Below are positions 33,117 to 42,308 of a stretch of 42,623 nt of DNA, piece by piece. Position numbers and translations under genes: made by a program. The notes under the pieces were generated by a model. It was not told the DNA's origin and did no database searches. It saw nothing but the letters and a program-made list of their open reading frames with translations. The stretch is from Bryobacterales bacterium (GTDB lineage: Bacteria; Acidobacteriota; Terriglobia; Bryobacterales; Bryobacteraceae). The stretch covers positions 1 through 42,623 of the forward strand of contig JADZAF010000240.1 of NCBI GenBank assembly GCA_020852755.1, in the 5' to 3' direction. Numbering within the stretch: position 1 is the first letter of the stretch; every line of letters begins with the position of its first letter.

Positions 33117-33325
33117 AGTCTTCCGCTTCCCCGCCTGCGTGGCGGCTTCTTAATGTTCCTTAATTATGGATGGCGCACCGCTCCCAGGAGATGTTTCCAG
33201 GGAAGCCGCCGCCTCGCAAAAAAAACACACGGCATCGTAGGCCTGCTTACGTCTTCTCTTCAGCTTATCAGCCGAACCCTGGCCGGGCCAGCGCGTGGTA
33301 AAACGGTGGCTGTGAGCCGGCCGGT

Positions 33326-34264
33326 ATGAAATCGCCCGCGCGTCGCGAAACACTGGGAGCCTATCTTTGCTCGCTGCCCGAGCGGGTGCTGCGCTCCGTT
33401 TCGGCGGTGAGCGGCGGCCTGCTGAGAGAAGTAGGCGAGGTGTCGCTGCCGCCGCGCTTGCGGCGCACGCGGCTCTACCAGTCCCTGGTCGAATCCACGC
33501 TGCGTTTCCTGATCGAGCAAATCGGGCAGGTACAAGGCGCCTATCCGAGGGGGAGCGGCCTGCCGCGGGACTTCCTGGTCCGGAGGACCGCGGGCAACGC
33601 GCTGGAGGTGGCCGGGATTGCCGCCTTCCGGGCATCGCCGGTGTGGGTTCTCGCGGCCCTGGCCGACGTTTCGGGCGCGGGCCGGGATCTGGTGACCGAG
33701 ATCTCCGAAACGCTCCAGCAGGAGGGGTTGCTGGAACCGGGAAGCTCCTTCGCCACGGCCGGGCAGTTGCTGGACGGGCTCGAGCGAACCGCGGGCCGCC
33801 TGGCCGAGACGGTGAACACCCCGCCCCTGGATGTGGCCACCCTGCGCCAGGATTGGGCGGCGCTCAAAGAAGAGGCCCGCCGGATTCCGGCCGGCAGTCT
33901 GCCATCGCCGGTGCTGTTGCAGGATGCCTGGCGGCAGCTTCGGCAGGAGGCCGTGGAGCAGCACGTTTCGGTTTTCGAACTGTCCACTGCTTTGGCGGTG
34001 GGAGCCATGCGCGGGCTGCCCGATAACGCCCGCTGGCTCTCCCGGGTGGCCCGCGTCAGCGCGCGCCGCGCCGGCCGGTTGCTGGCGGAGGGCCTGCTGG
34101 AGCACTACAGAACCACCCTGATCGAGATTCACACGACCGGATACGGGCGGTACTGGATGAACGAGTTCCGGCCCTATCTGGCGGGCGCGCTGGAACAGTT
34201 CTCCCGGCAGCGGGTAACGGTCACCGAGCGGCTGTTGCAGTCCCGGGCGTGGCGGGGCAGGTGA
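33326..34264 (+). CDS. Conserved-looking helical protein of unknown function
   Basis: A 312-residue, almost entirely helical protein with no signal peptide and no catalytic motif. It shows regular Leu/Ala/Arg heptads and a weakly hydrophobic middle (about 93-112, FRASPVWVLAALADVSGAG). The central segments LLDGLERTAGRLAETVNTPP and ILQ/LRQEWxx-like repeats suggest a helical bundle or membrane-peripheral protein. No ribosome binding site is clear. It is divergent from the efflux adaptor. A CCCGCC-CTT-GGCGGG hairpin (34291-34305) follows it, without a U-tract. I cannot name a family. Confidence 0.7.
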   Translation: MKSPARRETLGAYLCSLPERVLRSVSAVSGGLLREVGEVSLPPRLRRTRLYQSLVESTLRFLIEQIGQVQGAYPRGSGLPRDFLVRRTAGNALEVAGIAAFRASPVWVLAALADVSGAGRDLVTEISETLQQEGLLEPGSSFATAGQLLDGLERTAGRLAETVNTPPLDVATLRQDWAALKEEARRIPAGSLPSPVLLQDAWRQLRQEAVEQHVSVFELSTALAVGAMRGLPDNARWLSRVARVSARRAGRLLAEGLLEHYRTTLIEIHTTGYGRYWMNEFRPYLAGALEQFSRQRVTVTERLLQSRAWRGR

Positions 34265-34348
34265 ATGCCTCCCGTACGGTGACCCTGGCGCCCGCCCTTG
34301 GCGGGAAACGTTCCGTCTGTCCCAGGTTTGCGCTAAGATCGGGGACCG

Positions 34349-36124
34349 ATGCAGCGGCGCGAATTCCTGGCCATGGCGCCGGCCATTCAGGCCAGAGGCG
34401 GCAAGACGGTCATCCGGGCCGGCTGGAGGCTGGAGGTGGATCCGTCCGGCCGGATCGTCTCCCTCCGCAGCGGCCGGACGGAACTGGTGGATCCACGCGT
34501 CGACAACCGGCCCAGGGCCGGCGGTCCGGCCGCTTTGGGTTACGACGTCGACCTGGTGGCAATTCGGGGAGGCGCGGCGCTGAAGCAGACCGTCGCGCTC
34601 AAGGCCGCCGCGGGCTCCGAGGCGCTGCGTGTCGAACTGCCGCGCTGCGTGCGCCTGCCCTTCGATTCCCGCAAGCGCTTCCTGCCCATGAAGAACGGCA
34701 TCGGCAAGCGGGTCTCCGCCGGGGAGGAAGCGGGCGTGTTCGAATTCGCCGGCGGCCACACGGCTGCCAGGTTCTTTTCGCTCGCCATCCCCATGGTGGA
34801 CGAGTATTGCGATCGCACGCGCCTGCACATCACCTGGACCGCCGATCCGGCCTTCACGACCTGCTTCGCCGACCCCATCCACTGGGTTTACACTGCGTCT
34901 GTCCCTCGGGCCGCCCACGAGGAGCGGACCATCTACACCTGCCTGCACCAGGGCGGTTTCGAGGGCGCGATCCAGGCTTTCTACGAGACTGCCCTGGGCG
35001 ACATCCGGGAAGGGCCCGGCTGGCTGCATGACGTGGCCATGGTGGACTACGATTTTCTGAGCAAGAACGGCCGCGGCTGGTTCGCCGATATCGACACGCT
35101 CGAAAGAGCACTCCCGCCCGCCGACCGCGGCAAGGTGCTGCTGGCGCTGCACGGCTGGTACGACTTCTGCGGGCGCTACACCTTCGATTTCAGAACCAGG
35201 TCGCTGGACCGCAGCTGGACCGCCTTTCCGAGCGCGCGGGAGCCCGAGTTTCAGAAACTGGCCGAACGGCCCGACACCGGCAGCCCGTACTACTGGGCGC
35301 CCTCCTCAATCCGTGCGCTGCGGCCCGTTCCGATGAGCATCGAAGACCTGCGCGCCAGGATCCGCTACGCAAAAGCGCGCGGATTCCGGGTGGCCCTGTA
35401 CTTCGCCGACGGATTGAACGCCTGCGACGGCCTGCCGGATTTCGATGCGGAAAAGGTGCTGCGCTGGGGCGGGTGGACCGGTCCGGAAACGCGCGGCAGG
35501 AGCTATACGCTGAACCCGCTGCATCCGGAAGTGCCGGCCTTTTTCAAAGGCTACCTGCAAGCCCTGCTGGCCGAGTACGGCAAGGAAGTGGACGCCCTGG
35601 TGTGGGACGAGACGTTCCACGTGCAGGCGGAGGACCTGGGCGCCGGACGTTACCGCGGCTACGCCGCGCGGGCCATGCGGCATCTGGTCCGGGAGTTGGC
35701 CGCTATGGCCGGAGCCTGGCGGCCGGGTCTTGCCTTCCTGGTCTCCGACGACGTCGGCGTCGCGCCGCGCTACAAGGCTCCTTACGCGCTGGCCGCCCAC
35801 GGCACCTATCAGGACAGCTCCTGTATCGAGAGAGGCTGGCCGTACGGGCTCTTCCCGAACTTCAGGAACACTTTGTGGTCGTGCAACTGGGCCCCGGTAA
35901 AAGCCTTTGAGCGCACGCGCTACGCGGCCGAGACCTTCGACGTCCCGGTTGCCATATCCAACGGGTACGCCGAGGACCGCGGCGTCTCCGACATGACTCC
36001 CCGGCAGCTGCGCGGGATCCTGGATCTGTTCCAGCGCCGCAAGCAGCGCCGCATGGAGATTACCTGGATCGAAGAGCAGGAAGGGCGGCTGACGTACCGG
36101 AACCGCCCGGTCACGCATATCTGA
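34349..36124 (+). CDS. Putative exported TIM-barrel carbohydrate-active enzyme
   Basis: A 591-residue protein with a very short Tat-like leader (MQRREFLAMAPAIQA). Residues 20-210 are beta-rich, like the beta-sandwich that precedes many glycosidase barrels. The rest (about 210-560) looks like a TIM barrel: KVLLALHGWYDFCGRYTFD, FRVALYFADGLNACDG, YTLNPLHPEVPAFFKGYLQA, VDALVWDETFHV and LAFLVSDDVGV. The acidic pair in strand ends (ADGLNACD, VWDETF) could be catalytic. This is the pattern of alpha-galactosidase-like or GH101-type hydrolases, but I cannot fix a family. It is followed 9 bases later by the beta-lactamase/propeller fusion. Confidence 0.75.
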   Translation: MQRREFLAMAPAIQARGGKTVIRAGWRLEVDPSGRIVSLRSGRTELVDPRVDNRPRAGGPAALGYDVDLVAIRGGAALKQTVALKAAAGSEALRVELPRCVRLPFDSRKRFLPMKNGIGKRVSAGEEAGVFEFAGGHTAARFFSLAIPMVDEYCDRTRLHITWTADPAFTTCFADPIHWVYTASVPRAAHEERTIYTCLHQGGFEGAIQAFYETALGDIREGPGWLHDVAMVDYDFLSKNGRGWFADIDTLERALPPADRGKVLLALHGWYDFCGRYTFDFRTRSLDRSWTAFPSAREPEFQKLAERPDTGSPYYWAPSSIRALRPVPMSIEDLRARIRYAKARGFRVALYFADGLNACDGLPDFDAEKVLRWGGWTGPETRGRSYTLNPLHPEVPAFFKGYLQALLAEYGKEVDALVWDETFHVQAEDLGAGRYRGYAARAMRHLVRELAAMAGAWRPGLAFLVSDDVGVAPRYKAPYALAAHGTYQDSSCIERGWPYGLFPNFRNTLWSCNWAPVKAFERTRYAAETFDVPVAISNGYAEDRGVSDMTPRQLRGILDLFQRRKQRRMEITWIEEQEGRLTYRNRPVTHI

Positions 36125-36133
36125 GCGGGTGAG

Positions 36134-39100
36134 ATGCGCATCGCATGGTTATTTCTCACGGCAGCGGCGGCGGCCGCGGATTTCCCGGGCGCGCAGTGGG
36201 ATAGGCGCGACCCGGCCGCGCTCGGAATGGACGCCGCGAAACTCGAGGAGCTGGCCGCCAATCTGGGAGGGCGGGGCTGCGTGGTCAAAGACGGCTACGT
36301 GGTGAAAAGCTGGGGATCCCAATCCGAGCGGGGGGACTGGTACTCGAGCGCCAAGCCGGTGCTCTCGACGCTCCTGCTGTTCGCCGTCCAGGAAGGCAAG
36401 GTGAAGAGCGTCGATACTCCCATCCGGCAGTACGGCTGGCCGCTCGAGGGCAAGGACCGCGAGATCACTTTCCGCCACCTGGCCAACATGATGAGCGGCT
36501 ACGCCAGGCCGGAGGCGCCGGGAGCGGCTTTCGCCTACAACGATTACGCCATCCAGTTATACCAGGTCACGCTTTTCGACCGGGTATTCAAGGAAGCGCC
36601 GGAGACCGCGGCCATGCATCCCCGCCGGCTGGGACCCCTGCAGTTCGAAGACGGCCTGCGATTCCTGAAGAACCGGCGCCTCTCGGCCTCGGTCCGCGAT
36701 TTCGCCCGCATCGCCTGGTTCTGGCTGCAGAAGGGCAACTGGCGCGGAAAGCAGTTGCTGCCGCGGCGTTTCTTCGAGGAATACCAGCGGCCGCAGGTTC
36801 CGGCCGGACTGCCGCACACCGCGAAGGGAGAGACGAACGACTGGCTGCGGATCGGCTCGTACGGAGGCGGCTCCGATCACTTCACCGAGTACGGGGCGGG
36901 AATCTACGGCTTCAACTGGTGGTTCAACGGAACCGGCCGTCTCCACCCCGGCCGGATCACGTGGCCGGATGCGCCGCGCGACGCCTTCATGAGCATCGGA
37001 GCGGCGGGCAACAGCGCGGTGGTGATTCCGAGTCTCAACACCGTGCTGGTGGCTGCGCGCGCCAACTGGGGCTCGCTGCGGCCCGGCGACGAGAACGCCC
37101 TCGCCAACCTGCACATGCGGCTGCTGGTGGACGCGTTGCGGCCCGCCGCTCCCGGCGCTCCGGAGGAAAACCGGACCGCGACGCTGTTCGCCGACGATTT
37201 CTCCCGCTACCCGCCGGGCTGGCTAAGCACCCCGGTGGGTATGTTGAACGCGGCCATTCAGGAGTACCACTACCTGCCGCACCGGGGCGTGCCGCTGGAA
37301 CCGTGGGCTAACCCCATCGGCCACCAGGACTCCTGGGTGGCGGGCGACGAGGACGGGCAGCCGTATCTGGAGCAGCACCTGACTCCCGACGCCCGCCAGT
37401 TCGCCACGCCTCTATTCATCACCGGCGACGAAGTCTGGCGCGATTACACCGTGGAGGCTCAGGTAAAACCGCTCTCGGCCGCCGGCATGGCCGGTGTGGT
37501 CTTCCGGTACCGCACCAACCGCCACTACTACCTGTTTGCCCTGACCGGCGGCAGCCAGGCCCGCCTGGCCCTGCACCTCCCCCTGGAGAAGGCCCTGCGG
37601 GAGCGCGACTGGAAGGAACTGGGCACGGTTGCCTTCGCCTATGACACGGACCGCTACTACACCCTGCGGGTCGAGAACTCCGGCGCTCGCATCCGCGCGT
37701 TCGTGGACGGCAAGCTGCTGATCGAGGCGGCGGATCCGGAACTCCCGGGGGGCAGGGCGGGCCTGGCCGCGAACATTCCGGCGCGCTACCGCGGCTTCCG
37801 GGTGCTGGCGAGCGAAGCGGGGGCGCGCGAGATCCGGCGACGGATCGCGGCGCGGGAAGCGGTGGTGGCGGGTTTTCGGGAGCTGAATCCCAAGCCGAAA
37901 TTGTGGAAGAAGTTCGATACCCCCGGTTTCGGCGCGGGGCGCAACGTGCGCTTCGGCGATCTGGACGGCGACGGACAAACCGACCTGCTGATCGCGCAGA
38001 ACATCCCGCGAGTCCGCGGCGACGCCTTCGACGCCATCAGTTGCCTCACCGCCGTCAATCTGGACGGCAAAGTGCTCTGGCAGTCGGGCCGGCCCGATCC
38101 GCGCAACGGCCTGCTCACCAATGACACGCCCTTCCAGATTCACGACGTGGACGGTGACGGGAAGAACGACGTGGCCCTGGTGCGCGATTTCAAGCTGCAG
38201 ATCCTGGAGGGCGCCACCGGACGGGTCCGGCGCTGGACCTGGATGCCGAAGGCTCCCGGGGCATCCGAACGGCCCTATGAGCGGGTGGCCGGCGACTCGC
38301 TCGCTTTCGTCAACGTCTCGGGCGACCCCGCGCGGCGCGAGATTCTGGTCAAGGACCGGTACCAGCATTTCTGGGTCTTCAACAACCGGCTCGAACTTCT
38401 GTGGAAGGGCCAGGGACAGGTGGGTCACTTCCCGTTTCCTTCGGATGTGGACGGCGACGGCCGCGACGAGATCGCCATCGGCTACGCGCTCTGGGACGAC
38501 GACGGCAGGCTCCTGTGGAGCCACGACCGGGAACTGAAGGACCACTCCGACGCCATCGCGGTCGCCAACCTGAGCCCGGATGGGAAGGCCGAGCCGAGGG
38601 TCTACTCCAGCGGCAGCGACGAAGGCCTGCTGATCTTCGACCTGCGTGGAAAGCTGCTGAAGCAGGTGCGCGTGGGCCATAACCAGAGTCCTTCGATCGG
38701 CGATTTCCGGCCCGATCTGCCCGGCCTGGAGTACTTCTCCATCAACTTCTGGAAGAATCCGGGCATCGTGACGCTGTTTGACAGGGACGGCGGGATTCTG
38801 GCGCAGGGCGAACCGGTTCACACCGGCAGCCCCATGCTGCCGGTGAACTGGCGCGGCGACGGCGAGGAGTTCGTTCTGCTTTCGGGCAACCCGAGAGAAG
38901 GCGGGATGCTGGACGGTCGCCTGCGCCGTGTGGTGATGTTCCCCGAGGACGGCCATCCCGACCTGGCGGCCAACGTCCTGGACCTGACCGGCGACGCGCG
39001 CGATGAAGTGGCGCTCTGGGACCAGCAGCGTGTCTGGATCTACACTCAGGACCGCCCCTTCCGCGGCGCCCGCATTTACGCACCTCGGCGGAGTCCCGAC

Positions 39101-39166
39101 TACAACGAGTCCAACTACCGCACGGCGGTCTCGCTGCCCCGCTGGAAGCCGGTGGAGACACGGTAG
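36134..39166 (+). CDS. Secreted three-part fusion: serine beta-lactamase domain, concanavalin-like domain and FG-GAP propeller
   Basis: A 1010-residue exported protein (signal peptide MRIAWLFLTAAAAAA). Residues 25-340 are a serine beta-lactamase/DD-peptidase-type domain: SxxK at Ser71-Lys74 (SSAK), a Tyr-Asn-Asp at 135-137 where YxN is usual, and a final GAAGNSAVVIPSLNTVLVAA. Residues 350-565 resemble a concanavalin/DUF1080-type sugar-binding sandwich (FADDFSRYPPGW, GMAGVVFRYRTNRHYYLF). Residues 605-990 hold calcium-binding FG-GAP/VCBS repeats (DLDGDGQTD, DVDGDGKND, DVDGDGRDE, DLTGDARDE), as in RGL11-type lyases. The nucleophile is present, so esterase or peptidase activity is possible. The ATG follows the previous stop by 9 bases. 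Confidence 0.85.
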   Translation: MRIAWLFLTAAAAAADFPGAQWDRRDPAALGMDAAKLEELAANLGGRGCVVKDGYVVKSWGSQSERGDWYSSAKPVLSTLLLFAVQEGKVKSVDTPIRQYGWPLEGKDREITFRHLANMMSGYARPEAPGAAFAYNDYAIQLYQVTLFDRVFKEAPETAAMHPRRLGPLQFEDGLRFLKNRRLSASVRDFARIAWFWLQKGNWRGKQLLPRRFFEEYQRPQVPAGLPHTAKGETNDWLRIGSYGGGSDHFTEYGAGIYGFNWWFNGTGRLHPGRITWPDAPRDAFMSIGAAGNSAVVIPSLNTVLVAARANWGSLRPGDENALANLHMRLLVDALRPAAPGAPEENRTATLFADDFSRYPPGWLSTPVGMLNAAIQEYHYLPHRGVPLEPWANPIGHQDSWVAGDEDGQPYLEQHLTPDARQFATPLFITGDEVWRDYTVEAQVKPLSAAGMAGVVFRYRTNRHYYLFALTGGSQARLALHLPLEKALRERDWKELGTVAFAYDTDRYYTLRVENSGARIRAFVDGKLLIEAADPELPGGRAGLAANIPARYRGFRVLASEAGAREIRRRIAAREAVVAGFRELNPKPKLWKKFDTPGFGAGRNVRFGDLDGDGQTDLLIAQNIPRVRGDAFDAISCLTAVNLDGKVLWQSGRPDPRNGLLTNDTPFQIHDVDGDGKNDVALVRDFKLQILEGATGRVRRWTWMPKAPGASERPYERVAGDSLAFVNVSGDPARREILVKDRYQHFWVFNNRLELLWKGQGQVGHFPFPSDVDGDGRDEIAIGYALWDDDGRLLWSHDRELKDHSDAIAVANLSPDGKAEPRVYSSGSDEGLLIFDLRGKLLKQVRVGHNQSPSIGDFRPDLPGLEYFSINFWKNPGIVTLFDRDGGILAQGEPVHTGSPMLPVNWRGDGEEFVLLSGNPREGGMLDGRLRRVVMFPEDGHPDLAANVLDLTGDARDEVALWDQQRVWIYTQDRPFRGARIYAPRRSPDYNESNYRTAVSLPRWKPVETR

Positions 39167-39173
39167 GCCCACG

Positions 39174-39198
39174 TATAATTGAAGTTCCGAGGAACTTC
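39174..39198 (+). promoter_or_regulatory. Promoter -10 box with a perfect operator-like palindrome
   Basis: TATAAT (39174-39179) is followed at once by GAAGTTCCGAGGAACTTC (39181-39198), a perfect 18-base palindrome with 8-base arms that spans the expected start of transcription (about 39186). No good -35 pairs with it. A dimeric repressor bound here would block the isomerase-like gene downstream. It could also form an RNA hairpin in the leader. Confidence 0.5.
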
Positions 39199-39235
39199 GA
39201 CCCGAAATTCCGAAAGGCAGAAAGGATCTTCTTCC

Positions 39236-40645
39236 ATGAACCAGCGAATGACCATGGGCGTGATCGTCGGCAACCGCGGTTTCTTCCCCGATCACCTGGC
39301 CAAATCGGGCCGCGAGGAGATGATCGAGGCGTTGAAGAACGCCTGTATGGATGCCGTCGTGCTCGGTCCCGATGACACCAAGCACGGAGCCGTGGAGAGC
39401 CGGACCGACGCCCGCAAGTGCGCCGGGTTATTCGACCGGCATCGCGCCTCGATCGACGGCGTGATCGTCACCCTGCCGAACTTCGGCGACGAGCGGGCGG
39501 TGGCCGAAACGCTGCGCATGGCGAACCTGAACGTGCCCGTGCTGATCCAGGCCACGCCGGACGAGGCGGGCCGCATGACGGTGCGCGACCGTCGAGACAG
39601 TTTCTGCGGCAAGATGTCGGTCTGCAACAACCTCAGCCAGTACGGCATCCCCTATTCGCTGACCACCCTGCACACCGAGAGACCCGATTCCGCCCAGTTT
39701 CGCAAGGACCTGGACTGGTTCGCGGGTGTCTGCCGGGTGGTCAAGGGCCTGCGCAAGCTGCGCGTGGGGGCCATCGGGACGCGCCCCGCCAACTTCAACA
39801 CTGTCCGGTTCAGCGAGAAGATCCTGGAAGCCAATGGCATCGCGGTGGAACCGGTCGATCTTTCGGAAATCTTCGGGCGCATCGAGCGGATGAAGGACGG
39901 CGACCCGGCCGCCCAGGAGAAGCTGGCGGCCATCCAGGCTTATGTCCCCACCGGCGGCGTGCCCGCGGCGGCGCTGCTGAAGATGGCCAAGCTCGGCGCG
40001 GTCATCGAGCAGTGGATGCGGGAGACCGAGGTGACCATGAGCGCGGTGCAGTGCTGGACCGCCATGGAAGAGTATTTCGGCGTGGTGCCCTGCTCGGTGA
40101 TGAGCATGATGAGCGAGAACCTGATGCCCAGCGCGTGCGAGGTGGACATCTGCGGCGTCATCGGCATGTACGGCCTGCAGCTGGCATCGGGCGCCCCCAG
40201 CGCGCTGCTCGACTGGAACAACAACTACGGCGAAGACCCCGACAAGGCGGTCTGCTTCCATTGCAGCAATCTGCCCAAGCACTTCTTCGAGAATGTACGC
40301 ATGGATTTCCAGGAGATTATCGCCGGCAGCGTGGGGCCGGAGAACGCCTTCGGCACCTGCGTGGGCCGGGTGAAGGCGGGGCCCATGACCTTTCTGCGGA
40401 TCTCGACCGACGACCGGAGGGGCGTGATCCGCGGCTACCTGGGCGAAGGCCGCTTCACCAGCGATCCGCTGGATACCTTCGGCGGCGCCGGAGTGGTCGA
40501 GATCCCCGGCATGCAGAGGCTGTTGCAGTACATCTGCGCGAACGGCTTCGAGCACCACGTGGCGGCCAATCTTTCCTCCACCGGGAGCATGTTGCGGGAA
40601 GCCCTGACGCGTTACCTGGGCTGGGAGATGTACTCGCACCAATGA
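39236..40645 (+). CDS. L-fucose/L-arabinose isomerase-family protein (cytoplasmic)
   Basis: A 469-residue protein of the L-fucose isomerase-like superfamily (COG2407 type). The N-terminal half has IVGNRGFFPDHLAKSGREEM and VIVTLPNFGDERAVAETL. The C-terminal half has PCSVMSMMSENLMPSACEVD, LLDWNNNYGEDPDKAVCFHCS and HHVAANLSSTGSMLREALTRYLGW. Metal-binding Glu (CEVD), Asp (LLDWN) and His (FHC) candidates are intact, so it is probably an active aldose-ketose isomerase; the sugar is not known. The ATG at 39236 follows AAAGGA by about 10 bases. It is the only gene of this row with no export signal, which suits an intracellular step. Its stop overlaps the next gene (ATGA). Confidence 0.88.
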   Translation: MNQRMTMGVIVGNRGFFPDHLAKSGREEMIEALKNACMDAVVLGPDDTKHGAVESRTDARKCAGLFDRHRASIDGVIVTLPNFGDERAVAETLRMANLNVPVLIQATPDEAGRMTVRDRRDSFCGKMSVCNNLSQYGIPYSLTTLHTERPDSAQFRKDLDWFAGVCRVVKGLRKLRVGAIGTRPANFNTVRFSEKILEANGIAVEPVDLSEIFGRIERMKDGDPAAQEKLAAIQAYVPTGGVPAAALLKMAKLGAVIEQWMRETEVTMSAVQCWTAMEEYFGVVPCSVMSMMSENLMPSACEVDICGVIGMYGLQLASGAPSALLDWNNNYGEDPDKAVCFHCSNLPKHFFENVRMDFQEIIAGSVGPENAFGTCVGRVKAGPMTFLRISTDDRRGVIRGYLGEGRFTSDPLDTFGGAGVVEIPGMQRLLQYICANGFEHHVAANLSSTGSMLREALTRYLGWEMYSHQ

Positions 40646-42288
40646 GCGGCCTCTCGCGCCGGGAACTGCTGGCGGGAACGGCAGCGCTGCCGGTTGTAGC
40701 AGCGGCCGATCCCGCGGTTGTGAAGCGCCACGATCAGGCAGTCGAGAACTATCTGAAGTCGCAGGTGACCGACCCGCGCAGCCGGTGGCGCGGCGCCTTG
40801 CCCGACGCCTTCGGACTGCACAACCCCGGCACGGCAGGCGGGTGCTTCGAAGCCTTCACGGCGGCTTTTCTGCACCCCGGCTCGAAATTCCACGGCAGCT
40901 CCGAGCTGGTCCAGCGCATGCGCCTGGCGGCCGGTCACCTGGACCGGGTGCAGCACGAATCGGGGAACATCGACCTGCTGATCACCAACTTCAACTCCCC
41001 GCCGGACACCGCTTTCGTGGTAGTGCCGGTGGCCGCGGCCGCCAACCTGCTGCGCCGGGCCGGGCGGACGGAGTTGTTCACATTGGTTGAGCGCTTTCTG
41101 AAGAAAGCCGGCGCGGCGCTGGCGACCGGCGGCGTGCATACGCCCAACCATCGCTGGGTGGTCTGCGGCGCGCTGGCCCAGATCCACGAACTGTTTCCCG
41201 ATGCCTCCTATCTGCGCCGCATCGACCAGTGGCTGGCGGAGGGCATCGACATCGACGAGGACGGCCAGTACACGGAGCGCAGCACCACGGTCTACAATCC
41301 GATCTGCGACCGCGCTTTCGTCACGATGGCCGCGAAGCTGAACCGGCCGGAGCTGCTGGACCCGGTCCGGAGGAACTTGGACGCGATGCTGTACCTGCTG
41401 CATCCGGGTTACGAAGTGGTGACCGAGATCTCGCGCCGCCAGGACCAGTACGAGCGCGGCGACATGGGCCGCTACTGGTTTCCCCTGCGCTACCTGGCGG
41501 TGAAGGACGGCAACGGGCAATACGCGCTGCTGGCGGACCATTTCGCAGCCGGACACGCCGGCCTGGCCAACCTGATGGAGTACCCGGAACTGAGCGCGGC
41601 AGGGCCGGCCGTGAAGCCGGTTCCGGAAGATTACGAGCGCTTGCTGCCGGCGCTGGGAATCGCCCGCATCCGCCGGGGCCTTACCAGCGCCACCCTGGTG
41701 ATGGGTGGTTCCAGCCGCTTTCTGGCGCTGCGCCGCGGCGCCGCCGTGATCAACGCGGTGCGCTTCGCCAGCGCTTTCTTCGGCAAGGCGCAGTTCCGGC
41801 CCACGGAAGCCGTCCGGCGCGGCGGCATGTACGATTTTCGCCAGCTTCTGGAAGGGCCGTACTATCAACCGCTGGACCCGCCGCGAAAGGTCCGGGCAGG
41901 GGAATGGGAATCCAGCCGCCGGTCACGGCGCCGGAGCGAGATCTGCCGGCTGGAGCAGGCTGCCTCGGTGCGCGAGGTGCGGAATGGTTTTGAGGTGCGA
42001 GTCCGGGCGGCGGGCACGGACTGGGTTCCGCTGGCTATAGAGGTCAGCCTGCGGGACGGCGGACAACTGGAAGGATGCGTGCCGGTTGAAGGTGTCGCCG
42101 GCGCCTGGATTCTGCCGGAGGGGAGCACGGCGGTGTACCGGGCCGGAGGGGATACGATACGCTTCGGGCCGGGACTGCGCAGCCACAGTTACACCCAGGT
42201 GCGCGGCGCGGAGCCGAAGGTGCCCGGGCTGAGTGTTTACCTTTGCGGCTACACGCCGGTCGATCACACCATCCGCTTTGAATTGTGA
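40642..42288 (+). CDS. Tat-exported toroid protein, heparinase/lyase-like
   Basis: A 548-residue protein. A Tat leader (MSGLSRRELLAGTAALPVVA) precedes an alpha/alpha-toroid-like region (about 30-330) with GGVHTPNHRWVVCGALAQIH, EDGQYTERSTTVYNPICDRAF, YLLHPGYEVVTEISRRQDQ and a late MGRYWFPLRYLAV. The Asn-His and Tyr residues in these segments recall the catalytic groups of heparinase II/III and alginate-lyase type enzymes. The C-terminal third is beta-rich (for example WVPLAIEVSLRDGGQLEG), like the sandwich in those lyases. The activity is inferred; no family is fixed. It overlaps the isomerase gene by 4 bases. Confidence 0.76.
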   Translation: MSGLSRRELLAGTAALPVVAAADPAVVKRHDQAVENYLKSQVTDPRSRWRGALPDAFGLHNPGTAGGCFEAFTAAFLHPGSKFHGSSELVQRMRLAAGHLDRVQHESGNIDLLITNFNSPPDTAFVVVPVAAAANLLRRAGRTELFTLVERFLKKAGAALATGGVHTPNHRWVVCGALAQIHELFPDASYLRRIDQWLAEGIDIDEDGQYTERSTTVYNPICDRAFVTMAAKLNRPELLDPVRRNLDAMLYLLHPGYEVVTEISRRQDQYERGDMGRYWFPLRYLAVKDGNGQYALLADHFAAGHAGLANLMEYPELSAAGPAVKPVPEDYERLLPALGIARIRRGLTSATLVMGGSSRFLALRRGAAVINAVRFASAFFGKAQFRPTEAVRRGGMYDFRQLLEGPYYQPLDPPRKVRAGEWESSRRSRRRSEICRLEQAASVREVRNGFEVRVRAAGTDWVPLAIEVSLRDGGQLEGCVPVEGVAGAWILPEGSTAVYRAGGDTIRFGPGLRSHSYTQVRGAEPKVPGLSVYLCGYTPVDHTIRFEL

Positions 42289-42308
42289 GGGCTGGCAGGG
42301 GAGTCAGT

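Noticed and set aside
33219..33226. A-run (about eight A) upstream of the helical protein
   Set aside because: A short homopolymer with no pairing stem or other context; nothing further supported.
34291..34305. CCCGCC-CTT-GGCGGG hairpin as an intrinsic terminator
   Set aside because: There is no U-tract after the stem; recorded only as a hairpin.
39418..40641. N-terminal extension of the toroid protein back to 39418
   Set aside because: It overlaps the isomerase-like gene in another frame and is Arg/Gly-rich; the Tat leader at 40642 is a much better start.
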